This document shows, one piece after another, positions 25,338 to 33,021 of a DNA stretch of 33,132 nucleotides. The position numbers were made by a program, and so were the translations under genes. Where the stretch lies: contig DKVO01000043.1 in assembly GCA_002491245.1 (NCBI GenBank), positions 1 through 33,132 of the forward strand. Reading direction: 5' to 3'. This DNA comes from Porphyromonadaceae bacterium UBA7176. Its GTDB lineage: Bacteria; Bacteroidota; Bacteroidia; Bacteroidales; Muribaculaceae. Each line of letters starts with the position of its first letter. Position 1 is the first letter of the stretch. The notes beneath the pieces are model-generated. The model was not told the origin of the DNA. It saw only the letters and a list, made by a program, of their open reading frames with translations, and ran no database searches.

Positions 25338-25352
25338 CTCACATATAGAACT

Positions 25353-26633
25353 ATGCAAAAAGACACAGCCATTTTTGATCTCATTTCTGCCGAACACCGC
25401 CGTCAGGTCGACGGTATCGAGCTCATCGCTTCCGAAAACTATGTAAGCGACGAAGTATTGCGTGCAATGGGCTCTTGCCTTACCAATAAATATGCCGAAG
25501 GATATCCCGGCAAGCGCTATTACGGTGGTTGCCAGGTAGTCGACCAGATCGAAGATCTCGCGCGTGAACGCGTGAAGCAACTCTTCGGCGCAGAGTACGC
25601 AAATGTGCAGCCCCACAGTGGTGCTCAGGCTAATATGGCGGTATTCATGGCTTGTCTCAATCCCGGCGACAAATTCATCGGTCTCAATCTGAGTCACGGT
25701 GGACACCTCAGTCACGGAAGTCCAGTCAACTTCTCCGGTCTCGTTTATCAGGCACTCGAGTATAACGTCGACAGCGAAACTGGTTTGGTCGATTACGATG
25801 CATTCGAAGAAACATGTCGCCGCGAGCGTCCCAAATTGATTATCGGCGGCGCAAGCGCATATTCTCGTGAATGGGATTACGCACGTATGCGCCGGGTTGC
25901 CGACGAAATCGGTGCTATCTATATGGTCGACATGGCTCACCCGGCAGGTCTTATCGCCGCCGGCCTCCTTGAAAACCCCATTAAGTACGCACACATCGTC
26001 ACATCGACTACCCACAAGACCCTCCGTGGTCCGCGTGGCGGCATCATCCTAATGGGCAAAGACTTCGTAAACCCCTGGGGTAAGAAAACTCCCAAGGGCG
26101 AAGACAAGATGATGTCTGCAATTCTTGACTCTGCCGTATTCCCCGGCGTTCAGGGCGGTCCGCTCGAGCATGTGATCGCAGGCAAGGCTGTTGCTTTCCA
26201 CGAAGCTCTTCAGCCTGAATTCCGCACATATCAGCAGCAGGTTAAGGATAATGCCGCAGCTCTCGCCGCTGCAATGGCCGACCTCGGTTATAAAATCGTT
26301 TCGGGCGGAACTGACAACCACTGCATCCTCGTTGACCTGCGTACTAAATACCCCGAACTTACCGGAAAGGTAGCCGAACGTGTTCTTGTCGAGGCCCACA
26401 TCACAGCCAACAAAAACATGGTCCCCTTCGACAGTCGTTCACCCTTCCAGACCTCAGGTATCCGTTTGGGCACCCCGGCGATAACCACTCGCGGCCTTAC
26501 TCCCGACCTCATGGGTGGCATAGCCGAAATGATTGACACAGTCCTCGCCGATCCCGACAACAACGCAGCTATAGCTGCCGTAGGCGAATCGGTAGTCAAG
26601 ATGATGTCCGACCGCCCCATCTTCGCATGGTAA
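25353..26633 (+). CDS. glyA: Serine hydroxymethyltransferase
   Basis: A 426-residue PLP enzyme that interconverts serine and glycine while loading tetrahydrofolate with a one-carbon unit. Visible marks are IELIASENYVSDEVL, NKYAEGYPGKRYYGGC, NVQPHSGAQAN, DMAHPAGLIAAG and the PLP lysine Lys222 in TSTTHKTLRGPRGG. Length and motifs are typical and complete. It follows the flavin-reductase-like gene by 15 bases and its stop overlaps the ispD start by 7 bases. Confidence 0.98.
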   Translation: MQKDTAIFDLISAEHRRQVDGIELIASENYVSDEVLRAMGSCLTNKYAEGYPGKRYYGGCQVVDQIEDLARERVKQLFGAEYANVQPHSGAQANMAVFMACLNPGDKFIGLNLSHGGHLSHGSPVNFSGLVYQALEYNVDSETGLVDYDAFEETCRRERPKLIIGGASAYSREWDYARMRRVADEIGAIYMVDMAHPAGLIAAGLLENPIKYAHIVTSTTHKTLRGPRGGIILMGKDFVNPWGKKTPKGEDKMMSAILDSAVFPGVQGGPLEHVIAGKAVAFHEALQPEFRTYQQQVKDNAAALAAAMADLGYKIVSGGTDNHCILVDLRTKYPELTGKVAERVLVEAHITANKNMVPFDSRSPFQTSGIRLGTPAITTRGLTPDLMGGIAEMIDTVLADPDNNAAIAAVGESVVKMMSDRPIFAW

Positions 26634-27403
26634 TTGAGAACACTTCCACTGCCGGTAGCAACCTCTTTGTGATAATAGTTGCTGCCGGCAGCGGTACTCG
26701 TTTTGGCTCCGACATCCCCAAGCAGTTTTTGCCCCTCAAAGGCAAGCCTGTGCTTGTTCATGCTTTGGAAGCCTTTGCCGCCGAGTTCCCGGCGGCAAAT
26801 ATAATTCTTGTCCTCAGTCCCGACGGAGGTATCGACCATTGGCGTGAAGCCTCTCGGTTTTATTCGGGACAACAACCTCATATCGTCTATGGCGGCGACA
26901 GCCGCACTGCTTCGGTGGCGAATGCACTCGATGCAGTCGGTCGTATAGGTATCGATGGCAGCAGTGTTGTGATGATTCACGATGGTGCACGTCCAATTGT
27001 AAACCGCATCATGATACGTGGGCTTTACAATATGCTTGCGTCTGACAGCGGAGCGAAAGCCGCTGCACCGTGCTATGCGCTCACTGAGGCATTGGCCGCG
27101 AATGAGGACGGTAATATCACTCCAACACCGAGAAGTGGATATTGCGCCGTACAGACACCACAGACATTTAACGCCACCATGCTGATTGAAGCATATCGGT
27201 GCCTGAAGTCTGAAACATCAGGCAATACGGTTTACGACGACGATATTGCCGTATTCAAAGGAAATTTCCCGGAGGTTGCAGTCTCTTCATTCGAAGGCGA
27301 CCGCAACAATATCAAGATAACCCGGCCGGCCGACATTCGCATAGCCGAGATACTCATGGAGATGCCTGTGCCGTACTCGCCGCAGTATGTCTCAAATCGA
27401 TAA
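26627..27403 (+). CDS. ispD: 2-C-methyl-D-erythritol 4-phosphate cytidylyltransferase
   Basis: A 258-residue cytidylyltransferase of the non-mevalonate isoprenoid pathway, which forms CDP-methylerythritol from MEP and CTP. The nucleotide-binding opening VAAGSGTRFGSDIPKQFLPL, the central GGDSRTASVANAL and HDGARP, and the late AVQTPQTF and DDIAVFKG are all present. Its start overlaps the glyA stop by 7 bases (ATGGTAA), and recG follows after 2 bases, so it is embedded in the operon. Confidence 0.95.
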   Translation: MVIENTSTAGSNLFVIIVAAGSGTRFGSDIPKQFLPLKGKPVLVHALEAFAAEFPAANIILVLSPDGGIDHWREASRFYSGQQPHIVYGGDSRTASVANALDAVGRIGIDGSSVVMIHDGARPIVNRIMIRGLYNMLASDSGAKAAAPCYALTEALAANEDGNITPTPRSGYCAVQTPQTFNATMLIEAYRCLKSETSGNTVYDDDIAVFKGNFPEVAVSSFEGDRNNIKITRPADIRIAEILMEMPVPYSPQYVSNR

Positions 27404-27405
27404 CT

Positions 27406-29511
27406 ATGCTTGCCACCGGGCGTTGCATACTGAAATATGTCAAAGGCATAGGTCCTCAGAGGGCGCAGCTCCTTTCGTCAGAGTTGGGATTGGAGACTGC
27501 CTTCGACCTTCTGCGTCACTATCCTGTATCATATATCGACCGTTCGGCTGTCCGTAGCTTGCGCAGTCTCCACGATGCTGTAGCAGCCGATGTCGCTATG
27601 GTTCAGGTAAAAGGCCGTTTTATCAGTTTTAACGTCATTGGCGAAGGTGCCAAAATGCGCCTCACTGGCTTGTTCAGTGATGGTTCGGCAACTATGGAAG
27701 TCGTGTGGTTCAAAGGGTGCAGGGCTGTTCGCAACCGTCTCAGGGCCGGTGAAGAATACATTCTGTTCGGAAAACCCGGTAAGTTCAATGGCACTCTTCA
27801 GATGGTCCATCCCGAGGTCGATGCTCCCGATAGTGTAGCTGCTGCCGAGACTGTGAGGGCTGTCTATCCTCTTACCGAAAAGTTGCGCCGCCATAACATC
27901 ACAAGTCGTACCATCCACACCATTATCCTCCAGTTCCTCTCCTCCTTACGGATGCCCCTGCGCGATACAATGCCGCCATCTACTGTAGCTGCCTGTCACC
28001 TTATGGACCTCGACACGGCTATACGCATTATCCATAATCCCTCCGGTCCCGATGCACTTGCTAAAGCTCGCTTCCGATTAAAATTCGAGGAACTATTCTA
28101 TATACAGGTCGACATGCTGCGCCGTTCGCGTAAGCGCAAAGCTGCTACCCAGGGATATATCATGCCTCGTATAGGCAAGTGGTTCAACGACTTCTACTCT
28201 CTCTGTCTGCCATTTGAACTTACCGAGGCACAGAAACGTGTCATAAAAGAGATACGGGCCGATATCGCCGGAGGAAGGCAGATGAACCGTCTCGTTCAGG
28301 GTGACGTCGGTTCCGGAAAAACTCTTGTGGCGCTTATGGCCATGCTACTCGCCCTTGATAATGGCTATCAGGCATGTCTCATGGCTCCGACCGAAATCCT
28401 TGCTGGTCAACATTACGAGACAATCCGCTCCATAGTTGCCAAGATTGGTCTCAACGTCAGACTTCTAACGGGTTCGACAAAAGCAAAAGACCGTCGGTTG
28501 ATTGACGATGAGTTGCGCGACGGCTCTCTCCACATACTCGTCGGCACACACGCCGTTCTCGAAGACCGGGTCGAGTTTCATCGTCTCGGTCTCGCAGTCA
28601 TCGACGAGCAACATCGTTTTGGTGTCGCACAAAGGGCAAGACTATGGAGCAAGAGCGCCGTTCCGCCTCATGTTCTGGTAATGACAGCCACCCCGATTCC
28701 GCGAACACTCGCTATGACTGTCTACGGCGATCTTGATGTTTCTGTCATCGATGAACTACCCCCTGGTCGAAAGCCTGTAGCGACAGTCCTTCGCTATGAC
28801 GATCAACGCGTCAAAGTCCGGGATGCCGTACGCCGTCAGCTTGATCAGGGACATCAGGTCTACATCGTCTACCCACTTGTAAAGGAGAACGAGAAACTCG
28901 ACCTCCGGAGTGTCGAAGAAGGATTTGCCGATGCCGAAGTAGCATACGCCCCTTACAAAGTTGCCCTTGTCCACGGTCAGTTGAAACCGGCGGTAAAAGA
29001 CGAGCAGATGGAGCGATTTGCATCAGGTGAGGCATCGGTCCTTGTCGCAACAACGGTGATAGAAGTCGGCGTTAACGTCCCCAATGCCACCACCATGATA
29101 ATCGAAAACGCTGAACGTTTCGGCCTTTCCCAGCTTCATCAGCTAAGAGGTAGGGTAGGGCGTGGCGCCGACCGTAGCTATTGTGTCTTGATGAGTAAGC
29201 ATCAGATAAGTTCCGACACGCGTAAAAGGCTCGAGATAATGACATCTACCACCGATGGTTTCGTAATCGCCGAAGCCGATATGCAGATGAGAGGCCCTGG
29301 TGATATCGAAGGTACTGCCCAAAGCGGTCTGCCGTTCGATCTCAAGATTGCCGATATCGCGCGCGACGGACAGATAATTCAGCTTGCGCGCAAGGCTGCC
29401 GAAGCCTTGCTTGATGCCGATCCCGACATCGTGGCGCCCGAAAACGCAACTTTCGCAGCAGCCTTGGCTGGTACGTTGCAGCGTACCGTCGACTGGTCAA
29501 GAATAAGCTGA
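27406..29511 (+). CDS. recG: ATP-dependent DNA helicase RecG
   Basis: A 701-residue helicase of usual RecG length, which remodels stalled forks and branched DNA. The N-terminal wedge/OB region (KGIGPQRAQLLSSELGLETAFDLLRHYP and the following beta-rich part) precedes two helicase domains. Walker A is GDVGSGKT near residue 299. The RecG-type DEQHRFG box has Asp400. Other motifs are VMTATPIPRTLAM, VATTVIEVGVNVPNA and QLRGRVGRG. It begins 2 bases after ispD. Confidence 0.97.
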   Translation: MLATGRCILKYVKGIGPQRAQLLSSELGLETAFDLLRHYPVSYIDRSAVRSLRSLHDAVAADVAMVQVKGRFISFNVIGEGAKMRLTGLFSDGSATMEVVWFKGCRAVRNRLRAGEEYILFGKPGKFNGTLQMVHPEVDAPDSVAAAETVRAVYPLTEKLRRHNITSRTIHTIILQFLSSLRMPLRDTMPPSTVAACHLMDLDTAIRIIHNPSGPDALAKARFRLKFEELFYIQVDMLRRSRKRKAATQGYIMPRIGKWFNDFYSLCLPFELTEAQKRVIKEIRADIAGGRQMNRLVQGDVGSGKTLVALMAMLLALDNGYQACLMAPTEILAGQHYETIRSIVAKIGLNVRLLTGSTKAKDRRLIDDELRDGSLHILVGTHAVLEDRVEFHRLGLAVIDEQHRFGVAQRARLWSKSAVPPHVLVMTATPIPRTLAMTVYGDLDVSVIDELPPGRKPVATVLRYDDQRVKVRDAVRRQLDQGHQVYIVYPLVKENEKLDLRSVEEGFADAEVAYAPYKVALVHGQLKPAVKDEQMERFASGEASVLVATTVIEVGVNVPNATTMIIENAERFGLSQLHQLRGRVGRGADRSYCVLMSKHQISSDTRKRLEIMTSTTDGFVIAEADMQMRGPGDIEGTAQSGLPFDLKIADIARDGQIIQLARKAAEALLDADPDIVAPENATFAAALAGTLQRTVDWSRIS

Positions 29512-29516
29512 TCGAT

Positions 29517-30761
29517 ATGTTTCGGACTCGCTATATCATATTTATATTGATACTCATTCCATTCTGTGTAATGGGGCAGGCCGGAAGTGTTGTCCTTGAT
29601 TCGATTACACTCGAGCCTCTCCCTCGAGCCACGGTTTTGGATAAAGACAGCAGGGTGGTCGCAGTGACATCCGACAAAGGTGTTATCCCTTATATTTCTG
29701 AAACATCATATCCCATAACCATCCGATATATGGGGTATCGTACAGCAGAATTGCGGCGTCCTTCCTCTGCTCCGGTGCTTATGAGTCCGGATATTGCCGG
29801 TCTGCCTGAATTTGTGGTTGAGTCGCGTAAAAGCAAAATATTGCACATCCTCGCCTATGTCCGCGAATATTCGACTCTAACTACCTTTTCCGATACCGTA
29901 TTTCTATTTAGGGAAAAAGTAGTTGACTACATGCTACCCGACCGCGACGAGAAGCGTTTCCGCGGTTGGGACATTCCGCGTATCATTGCAAGCAAATCAT
30001 ACTACCGTTTTACAAACTCCGAGGGGCTCGACAGCGTGAGCGATGCTTTCCCCGAACATTTCTCTTGGTGCGACTGGATTGGTGTGGTAAGAGAAAACGC
30101 AATACCGCTGAGTTTGAGAGAAAATACCGTCGGTACAGATACCGTCAAGGCTCGATACGGAAACTCTTCAGTATGGCGACGCGACCGCGACAAAGCATTC
30201 CTTGATGTTGACATCTTGGCTGACAAAACCAATTATGCCTATGTGCCGGCTCTCGCTGGGTATCTCGATTCGGGTATAGACTTCAGGCGTCTTAACCTGA
30301 AATATGCATTCCATAATGTGAGCGATACCGTCGTGACAGCAAAAAACATCGCCGGATACTCCCTACATATAGAGTCGAGTGGACGTGGTCGAAACCTCAA
30401 ACGCCTGTTCAGGTCGTCAGGGCCGGACTATGTCGAGACATATGCCGAAATATATGTTGTTGATTCAGAATATATCTCGCGGAAGGAGGCAAAAGCATGG
30501 GAGACAAAAAATATAATAAGCAACGATATTGATATCGAACTACCGGCCGATGTCCCCGAACTCGACCAGTCCATCAGTCTGCTTGTCAATAGGGTGGCTG
30601 AGGTCAATCATGGCGACGCTCGTCTGTTCGTAAAACCCGACCGACGATTGGGGCGTGAACAGAAAAAGCGAAATGCTCTCCGGTATCTAAAGGCGCTCCT
30701 CGGTATTTATTCGTCAAAAATCAACTACGAAACCGCAAAATCACGACCCGGCAACAAGTAG
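29517..30761 (+). CDS. Secreted protein with carboxypeptidase-regulatory-like N-terminus, unknown function
   Basis: A 414-residue exported protein with a signal peptide (IIFILILIPFCVMG). About residues 22-85 resemble the carboxypeptidase-regulatory-like domain common in Bacteroidota outer-membrane proteins (GSVVLDSITLEPLPRATVLDKD then YPITIRYMGYRTAE). The rest, about 100-414, has no motif I know. It contains acidic, Tyr-rich stretches and no membrane helix. It begins 5 bases after recG and ends the operon. Its last 21 bases overlap the convergent EamA transporter gene. Confidence 0.85.
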   Translation: MFRTRYIIFILILIPFCVMGQAGSVVLDSITLEPLPRATVLDKDSRVVAVTSDKGVIPYISETSYPITIRYMGYRTAELRRPSSAPVLMSPDIAGLPEFVVESRKSKILHILAYVREYSTLTTFSDTVFLFREKVVDYMLPDRDEKRFRGWDIPRIIASKSYYRFTNSEGLDSVSDAFPEHFSWCDWIGVVRENAIPLSLRENTVGTDTVKARYGNSSVWRRDRDKAFLDVDILADKTNYAYVPALAGYLDSGIDFRRLNLKYAFHNVSDTVVTAKNIAGYSLHIESSGRGRNLKRLFRSSGPDYVETYAEIYVVDSEYISRKEAKAWETKNIISNDIDIELPADVPELDQSISLLVNRVAEVNHGDARLFVKPDRRLGREQKKRNALRYLKALLGIYSSKINYETAKSRPGNK

Positions 30762-31613
30762 ACCAAGGCTGAGCAGCAACACTCCGAGATCTATCAGTTT
30801 CTCTCGTACGTGACCCTCGTGAAGCACAAGTACACCGTAGGCAAACGAGACCAGTACGCTGCCGCGGCGTATCATCGACACCACCGAAATCATCGAGTCT
30901 GGCATCGACAATGAATAGAAGTAAGCCAGATCAGCTGATGTAAGAAAAATACTAATACCCAATATCGACCAGCGCCACTTGAAAGGAGTCGACGGGTCAT
31001 GCACCCTTCGCAGTACAAACACAATTATCGACATAAGCACCATCTGGTAAAGCGAATACCATGCCTGAACCTCAGTAGGCTTGTAAAAACCGAGCAGATA
31101 CTTGTCGTACAAAGCGCTTATCGCTCCGAGGCAGGTCGCTCCAATTGACATCCATAGCCAACGGCTGTGACGCATCGAAAAGCCTTCCTTAGCTCCTATC
31201 CTGCTGATAAGGAATAGCGAAGCGAAACCAAGCAGGATACCGGCCCATTGTATAAGGTTGAGACGCTCACCGAATACAAGTAGAGCACCTACCAACACTA
31301 TCACTGGGCGTGATGCGTTTATCGGTCCTTGTACTGTAAGTGGTAGATGTTTGATGGCGAAATAGCCTAAGATCCACGAACTGAGTACTATCACAGCCTT
31401 AAGTCCTATGAGCATATGACCAACCAAAGTATTGTTGAACCCAAAATATCCGTGAATAAGACCACCGACGATTACTGGCGACAACAATAAAGTTCCGAAC
31501 ACTGTATTGAGCAGAAGCACTGTCGGCACGTTATTGCCACGCACCGAAATCTTCTTCATTATATCATAGAAACCCAGCCCAAGAGCCGAGCATAGAGCAA
31601 GTATCAACCACAT
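30741..31613 (-). CDS. EamA/DMT-family membrane transporter
   Basis: A 290-residue inner-membrane protein with about ten hydrophobic helices in two similar halves, typical of the drug/metabolite (EamA) superfamily. Marks include the N-terminal LCSALGLGFYDIMKK, and GPINASRPVIVLVGALLVFGERLNLIQWAGILLGFASLFLIS ending the first half. The substrate is unknown. A perfect promoter match ends only about 9 bases before the ATG, so the messenger may be nearly leaderless. The next internal Met (residue 18) would remove the first helix. Confidence 0.88.
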   Translation of the reverse strand: MWLILALCSALGLGFYDIMKKISVRGNNVPTVLLLNTVFGTLLLSPVIVGGLIHGYFGFNNTLVGHMLIGLKAVIVLSSWILGYFAIKHLPLTVQGPINASRPVIVLVGALLVFGERLNLIQWAGILLGFASLFLISRIGAKEGFSMRHSRWLWMSIGATCLGAISALYDKYLLGFYKPTEVQAWYSLYQMVLMSIIVFVLRRVHDPSTPFKWRWSILGISIFLTSADLAYFYSLSMPDSMISVVSMIRRGSVLVSFAYGVLVLHEGHVREKLIDLGVLLLSLGLLVAGS

Positions 31614-31621
31614 TTCACATG

Positions 31622-31652
31622 CAAAATTAGCTAAACCTCCGTTCTTTTCAAA
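31622..31652 (-). promoter_or_regulatory. Promoter of the EamA transporter gene
   Basis: On the minus strand TTTG (31652-31649), exactly 19 bases, then TAATTTTG (31629-31622). Its upstream half lies within the end of the GNAT gene. The expected start of transcription falls at or within a few bases of the ATG at 31613. Confidence 0.65.
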
Positions 31653-32089
31653 AATTTTCTCAAGTACACCATATCTTTTAACCTTACCCCTTCTTCTACA
31701 ATAGTCTTATCGTAATTATCTGTAAAGAAATCTGTTATGCGATGTGAATATTCAAATCCCAGATTGTAATAAAACCGTAAGGTTGATGGCGTTTCTCCTG
31801 TTCCAAGTTGCAGTATCTTGCCCGGAAGCAGATATTCTACATATTCAAGCATACGTCGTCCATAACCTTGACATCTGTAACACTGTTTGACTGCGAGATT
31901 TTTAACCTCGAAGACATCATTGCCTTCATCTGTAACCACACATACGGCCATCGCTTTGCAATCTTTGTCAAGCCCGACAAACAATCGGCCACGCTCAAGA
32001 TAGCGGTCAATCATACTTTCTTGTTCATCACCGATAAGAAGCAAGTCCAAAAACTTCTTTTTATCGCATAAAACCTCAGTAACAACCAT
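31631..32089 (-). CDS. GNAT-family N-acetyltransferase
   Basis: A 152-residue protein with the GNAT acetyl-CoA fold. Visible parts are VGLDKDCKAMAVCVVTDEGNDVFEVKNLAVKQCYRCQGYGRRMLEYVEYLL, where the loop QCYRCQGYGRRML fits the acyl-CoA binding motif Q/RxxGxG/A, and the later FYYNLGFEYSHR typical of motif B. The substrate is unknown. The frame extends to 32137, but a good -7 box (TATCTTTG) at 32121-32114 would lie inside that longer version, so the ATG at 32089 is preferred. The EamA gene follows with its own promoter. Confidence 0.85.
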   Translation of the reverse strand: MVVTEVLCDKKKFLDLLLIGDEQESMIDRYLERGRLFVGLDKDCKAMAVCVVTDEGNDVFEVKNLAVKQCYRCQGYGRRMLEYVEYLLPGKILQLGTGETPSTLRFYYNLGFEYSHRITDFFTDNYDKTIVEEGVRLKDMVYLRKFLKRTEV

Positions 32090-32113
32090 TCTGTCAAATT
32101 TCCATTTCGTCTG

Positions 32114-32121
32114 CAAAGATA
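32114..32121 (-). promoter_or_regulatory. Candidate -7 element of the GNAT gene
   Basis: TATCTTTG on the minus strand is a strong TAnnTTTG match 25 bases before the chosen ATG. No good -33 box is seen 18-21 bases further upstream. Confidence 0.5.
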
Positions 32122-32160
32122 CAAAATTCATCACCATCCTAATGCATAAATTTTTGAAAT

Positions 32161-32217
32161 GCGCTCGGAGTGCGGACCGAAAGCACCCAGAGCGCTCGAC
32201 TTCGAAGGGAAGGAGGT
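32161..32217 (+). promoter_or_regulatory. Structured leader and perfect Shine-Dalgarno of the small ORF
   Basis: The segment 32161-32195 folds as a hairpin: GCGCTC (32161-32166) with GAGCGC (32190-32195), and inside it GTGC (32170-32173) with GCAC (32183-32186). It is followed at 32210-32217 by AAGGAGGT, six bases before the ATG. Such a complete Shine-Dalgarno is unusual in Bacteroidota genes and decides the start. Confidence 0.6.
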
Positions 32218-32223
32218 GGCGCG

Positions 32224-32436
32224 ATGAATGCGGCCGAGACCATGCCGAGCCTTGCTGAGCTTATCAAGGACGGGTATTGCAACGAGATAGTGAGGGCGCT
32301 GCTTGATGCGCTGACGGCCTATGGCGACAAGCTCGCCGGCGATAACTGCTGTACAGCTGCCGACAGCGAGAATATCTATTTTCTGGTGGCTCTTGTGCGC
32401 TCTATCCTGCAAGACTGCCACGGTATAAGGCTTTGA
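32224..32436 (+). CDS. Small acidic protein, unknown function (70 aa)
   Basis: A 70-residue predicted cytoplasmic protein that I do not recognise. It reads as mostly helical (SLAELIKDGYCNEIVRALLDALTAYGDKLAG, then ENIYFLVALVRSILQDCHGIRL), with a short Cys-Cys turn between the two helical parts. Support for it being real comes from a perfect Shine-Dalgarno sequence at ideal spacing, a structured leader, and an intrinsic terminator starting 27 bases after its stop, which together make a compact single-gene unit. The GC content is higher than in the flanks. A longer frame starting at 32170 would run through the leader hairpin. Its end overlaps the 3' end of the opposite HTH gene by 35 bases. Confidence 0.65.
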   Translation: MNAAETMPSLAELIKDGYCNEIVRALLDALTAYGDKLAGDNCCTAADSENIYFLVALVRSILQDCHGIRL

Positions 32437-32842
32437 TTGCCCGGGGCGATATGCTCCTGATGAAGCCGGAGAGGTGGGGCTGATGCCCGTCTCTCCGGCT
32501 TTTGTTGAGGGTTGTGTAAATTATTGGTGCAAAGTTGCTAATCAGAATTTTGCCCTTGAATTGAAAACAAGGGATAGAATTAGTCGCAAGGTAATTGTAT
32601 ATGGAAGCCCTGCACACTCCGAGCAATCGGGCACATTGTGCCGGAGTGATGAATGGACTTTTATCAGTCGGTACTGGGGTATTTGCTTTCTTCTGTTCAC
32701 GCGCTACATGCTCTTTTCGCTTGGTATCCTTATAGGCGTGTTCTGCACAACGTTTGGAACAATACCGCGTGGTGCATTTGCGGGCGGTGAAAACAGAATG
32801 ACACCACTCGCAAGTCTTGGTGATTTCAATAGTGCTACTCAT
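32402..32842 (-). CDS. Excisionase-like HTH protein with N-terminal zinc-ribbon-like motif
   Basis: A 146-residue DNA-binding protein. The N-terminus has four cysteines in CEWCHSVFTARKCTTRYCSKRC (a fifth lies in ARKC), suggesting a small zinc knuckle, then a Lys-rich linker. About residues 64-105 carry a MerR/excisionase-type helix-turn-helix (FITPAQCARLLGVCRASIYNYLATNSIPCFQFKGKILIS). In Bacteroidota, proteins of this shape often sit beside tyrosine recombinases and serve as directionality or regulatory factors. No recombinase is inside the window. The last 30 or so residues read through the opposite gene's terminator region, so the true conserved part may be shorter. Confidence 0.8.
   Translation of the reverse strand: MSSTIEITKTCEWCHSVFTARKCTTRYCSKRCAEHAYKDTKRKEHVAREQKKANTPVPTDKSPFITPAQCARLLGVCRASIYNYLATNSIPCFQFKGKILISNFAPIIYTTLNKSRRDGHQPHLSGFIRSISPRAIKALYRGSLAG
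32463..32504 (+). terminator. Intrinsic terminator after the small ORF
   Basis: An 11-bp stem (AAGCCGGAGAG at 32463-32473 with CTCTCCGGCTT at 32491-32501) encloses a second 4-bp stem, GGGC-TGAT-GCCC (32477-32488). It is followed by a short T run (TTTTG). It lies within the 3' coding part of the opposite HTH gene. Confidence 0.75.
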
Positions 32843-32859
32843 TCGATTTACGCTGTTAT

Positions 32860-32880
32860 TTCTGTTAATATTCTGTTAAA
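32860..32880. repeat. Tandem short direct repeat TTCTGTTAA
   Basis: TTCTGTTAA occurs at 32860-32868 and 32871-32879, one helical turn apart (11 bases). A third CTGTTA lies at 32853-32858. It is just upstream of the HTH gene, so it could be an operator or a recombinase arm site. Confidence 0.6.
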
Positions 32881-32920
32881 AGTGTGCAAGGGCGTGAAAT
32901 AGTGTGCAACCATGTGCAAA
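32881..32920. repeat. Direct repeats AGTGTGCAA
   Basis: AGTGTGCAA at 32881-32889 and 32901-32909, exactly 20 bases apart, and a related ATGTGCAAA at 32912-32920. Confidence 0.65.
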
Positions 32921-32948
32921 TCATCCACGACCTTACAGTCGAGTTAGC

Positions 32949-32982
32949 CTCGGTTGAGTGTTGAGATACAACCGAGATACAA
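32949..32982. repeat. Inverted repeat CTCGGTTG/CAACCGAG overlapping a direct repeat
   Basis: A perfect 8-bp dyad, CTCGGTTG (32949-32956) and CAACCGAG (32969-32976), has a 12-base spacer. The right arm overlaps a direct repeat GAGATACAA at 32963-32971 and 32974-32982, spaced 11 bases. There is no T run, so this is not a terminator. Confidence 0.65.
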
Positions 32983-32991
32983 AAATGGGCG

Positions 32992-33021
32992 TAAAATCGA
33001 GCAAAAACGATTAAAATCGAG
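32992..33021. repeat. Direct repeats TAAAATCGAG
   Basis: TAAAATCGAG at 32992-33001 and 33012-33021, exactly 20 bases apart, two helical turns. Confidence 0.65.

Noticed and set aside
25317..26015. 232-codon minus-strand frame opposite glyA
   Set aside because: It mirrors the conserved glyA gene and arises from its biased codon use.
32090..32137. 16-codon extension of the GNAT gene
   Set aside because: A strong -7 promoter element lies within it, so the message probably starts after the upstream ATG.
32949..32976. Perfect dyad CTCGGTTG/CAACCGAG as a terminator
   Set aside because: No T run follows on either strand and no gene ends nearby; a protein-binding site is more likely.
32853..33021. 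CRISPR array
   Set aside because: Repeats are only 9-10 bases, occur in pairs of different motifs, and lack regular 30-base spacers.
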